In this document: in pieces, positions 11,195-12,305 of the stretch
Layout of the letters: each line of letters opens with the position of its first letter
Numbering within the stretch: position 1 is the first letter of the stretch
DNA from: Pseudomonadota bacterium
GTDB lineage: Bacteria > Pseudomonadota > Gammaproteobacteria > Burkholderiales > Burkholderiaceae
Assembly: GCA_021783435.1 (NCBI GenBank)
Contig: JAJXUC010000120.1
Coordinates: forward strand, 1 to 12,305
Length of the DNA stretch: 12,305 bases
Direction: 5' to 3'
The notes under the pieces: generated by a model
The model's input: the letters and a program-made list of their open reading frames with translations, nothing else
What the model was told of the DNA's origin: nothing
Database searches by the model: none
Made by a program: the position numbers and the translations under genes

Positions 11195-12305
11195 ATGCCA
11201 TCCAACGCGTTATACATGTTTTGGATCTCCAGCCTCTTCATCGCCTATACCTACGCCGGCTATCCGCTGCTGGTGGCGGTGCTCTCGCGCCTGTGCCGCC
11301 GCCATCCCTGCCCGCTGCTGGACGACGCGGCCCTGCCGCGCGCCACGATCGTGATGGCCGCCTACAACGAGGGCGCCAGGCTGGCGGAGAAGATCCGCAA
11401 TCTGCGCGCCCTGGACTATCCGCAGGGCAAGCTGGACATCCTGGTCGTCTCGGACGGTTCCACCGACGGCTGCGCCGACGCCGTGCGCGACATGGCGGGC
11501 GTCCGCGTGCTGGCCTATCCGCAGCGGCAGGGCAAGGCCCATGCGCTGAATCTGGCGCTGGCCGAGGTGGTCACTGAATTCGTCGTGTTCTGCGACGTGC
11601 GCCAGGACCTGCAGGCGCAGGCCGTGCGCCGCCTGATCTCGGACTTCTGCGCCGCGGACGTCGGCGCCGTCAGCGGCGAGCTCGTGCATCGCCCCGGCGC
11701 CACGCAAGCCGGGCCGAGCATCGGCCTGTACTGGCGCTACGAGAAATGGATCCGCAAGTCCGAGAGCCGGCTGCATTCCACCGTCGGCGCCACCGGCGCG
11801 CTCTACGCCATCCGCACGCGCGACTACCAGTCGCTGCGCCCCGACACCATCCTCGACGATTTCGAGATCCCCATGCACATCGCGCGCCAGGGCAAGCGCA
11901 CCCTGCTGGAGACCGAAGCACATGTCTACGACTCCCTGCAAACCCAGTCCGCCGCGGAACAAAAGCGCAAGATCCGCACCCTCACCGGCAACTTCCAGTC
12001 GTTCACCAGACATCCCTGGCTGTTCTCGCCGATACACAATCCGGTGTGGTTCCAGTTCATTTCGCACAAGGTTTTCCGGCTGGCCGTCCCCTATGCGCTC
12101 GTCGCCGCCCTGGTTTCCAGCGCCTTGGCTCCCGCCATGTTCTACCGGCTCGCCTGCGCGCTGCAGATCGGCTTTTACCTGCTCGCGGCCGCCGGGCAAT
12201 GGGCTCCCGCGACCCGGCGCAACAAGCTGGTCAGCTTCGCCCATGTCTTTTTCGACATGAACGCCGCCGCCGTCGTCGCGCTGACGCGCTTCCTGTCCGG
12301 CCGCG
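11195..12305 (+). CDS. Membrane family-2 glycosyltransferase (3' partial)
   Basis: At least 370 residues are visible and the frame runs off the window. An N-terminal membrane segment (FWISSLFIAYTYAGYPLLVAV) precedes a GT-A catalytic domain: TIVMAAYNEG, LVVSDGSTD with Asp87, QGKAHALN, and FCDVRQD with Asp134 at the position of the metal-binding DxD. It continues with GATGALYAI, LDDFEIPM with Asp222 and Glu224 (the ED/general-base region), and Q256KRKIRTLTGN, comparable to the QxxRW region of processive synthases. C-terminal hydrophobic stretches follow (~12080-12200). This architecture fits inverting glycosyltransferases of exopolysaccharide synthesis in the NodC/hyaluronan-synthase/PgaC group. 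Starts at 11174, 11195 and 11216 are all in frame; 11195 is chosen because GAAAGG lies upstream, although its spacing of 13 bases is long. The first codons are still AT-rich. It may begin a separate polysaccharide operon. Confidence 0.88.
   Translation, partial: MPSNALYMFWISSLFIAYTYAGYPLLVAVLSRLCRRHPCPLLDDAALPRATIVMAAYNEGARLAEKIRNLRALDYPQGKLDILVVSDGSTDGCADAVRDMAGVRVLAYPQRQGKAHALNLALAEVVTEFVVFCDVRQDLQAQAVRRLISDFCAADVGAVSGELVHRPGATQAGPSIGLYWRYEKWIRKSESRLHSTVGATGALYAIRTRDYQSLRPDTILDDFEIPMHIARQGKRTLLETEAHVYDSLQTQSAAEQKRKIRTLTGNFQSFTRHPWLFSPIHNPVWFQFISHKVFRLAVPYALVAALVSSALAPAMFYRLACALQIGFYLLAAAGQWAPATRRNKLVSFAHVFFDMNAAAVVALTRFLSGR

Larger units (their letters stand above)
9790..11220 (+). other. 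Low-GC island, probable horizontally acquired or recombined segment
   Basis: Hand counts: bases 9601-9660 have 44 G+C of 60, 10021-10080 have 15 of 60, 10741-10800 have 23 of 60, and 11521-11580 have 41 of 60. The left transition is gradual between about 9760 and 9900, inside the first hydrolase gene. The right transition is abrupt near 11215-11225, in the first codons of the glycosyltransferase. No transposase, integrase, tRNA or flanking inverted repeat is visible. The reading frame crosses the left edge intact. Confidence 0.85.

Noticed and set aside
11210..12244. A 344-codon antisense frame opposite the glycosyltransferase
   Set aside because: The sense frame has the family-2 glycosyltransferase motifs and membrane segments; the antisense product has none.

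Overview
The window is a GC-rich stretch, about 70% G+C by eye across most of it, whose codon use and intergenic repeats suggest a betaproteobacterium, probably of the order Burkholderiales. That placement is an inference; no rRNA or other marker gene is present. All recognisable genes are on the + strand, nearly back to back, and read as one operon for a hybrid polyketide / nonribosomal peptide product, followed by a polysaccharide-type glycosyltransferase.

Layout. (1) Bases 3-3245 are the 3' part of a polyketide synthase gene: acyltransferase (malonyl-type motifs), acyl carrier protein, and a PLP-dependent aminotransferase of the glutamate-1-semialdehyde type. No ketoreductase lies between carrier and aminotransferase, as in iturin/mycosubtilin-type synthases that place an amine on the beta-carbon of a carrier-bound acyl chain. 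(2) Bases 3242-3477 are three tandem ~79-bp hairpin repeats bounded by ATGAG, with an ATGA stop/start overlap at each end. (3) Bases 3478-8523 encode an NRPS with domains C-A-T-C-T; the adenylation pocket reads as a serine code. The last module has no A domain and no thioesterase follows. (4) Bases 8541-9395 encode an Sfp-type phosphopantetheinyl transferase, which would activate the carrier domains. (5) Bases 9392-10216 and 10209-11144 are two overlapping alpha/beta-hydrolase genes, both lacking the usual serine nucleophile (Arg in the first, Cys in the second). (6) From about 11195 to the window end is a membrane family-2 glycosyltransferase, cut off by the window.

Two structural oddities stand out. 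A low-GC island runs from about 9.8 to 11.2 kb; its left edge falls inside the first hydrolase gene, so the GC-rich 5' part and AT-rich 3' part of that gene appear to have different histories. The other is the repeat array between the PKS and NRPS genes, which keeps stop/start coupling at both ends and encodes a continuous 79-codon frame. A related two-hairpin sequence seems to lie in frame at the extreme 5' end, in the acyltransferase region.

Working model (inference): upstream modules build an acyl chain, the PKS adds malonate and the aminotransferase makes a beta-amino acyl thioester. The NRPS then joins it to serine and possibly to one more unit loaded in trans. The hydrolases are candidates for release or editing. 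The glycosyltransferase may belong to a neighbouring exopolysaccharide locus or link the product to the cell surface.
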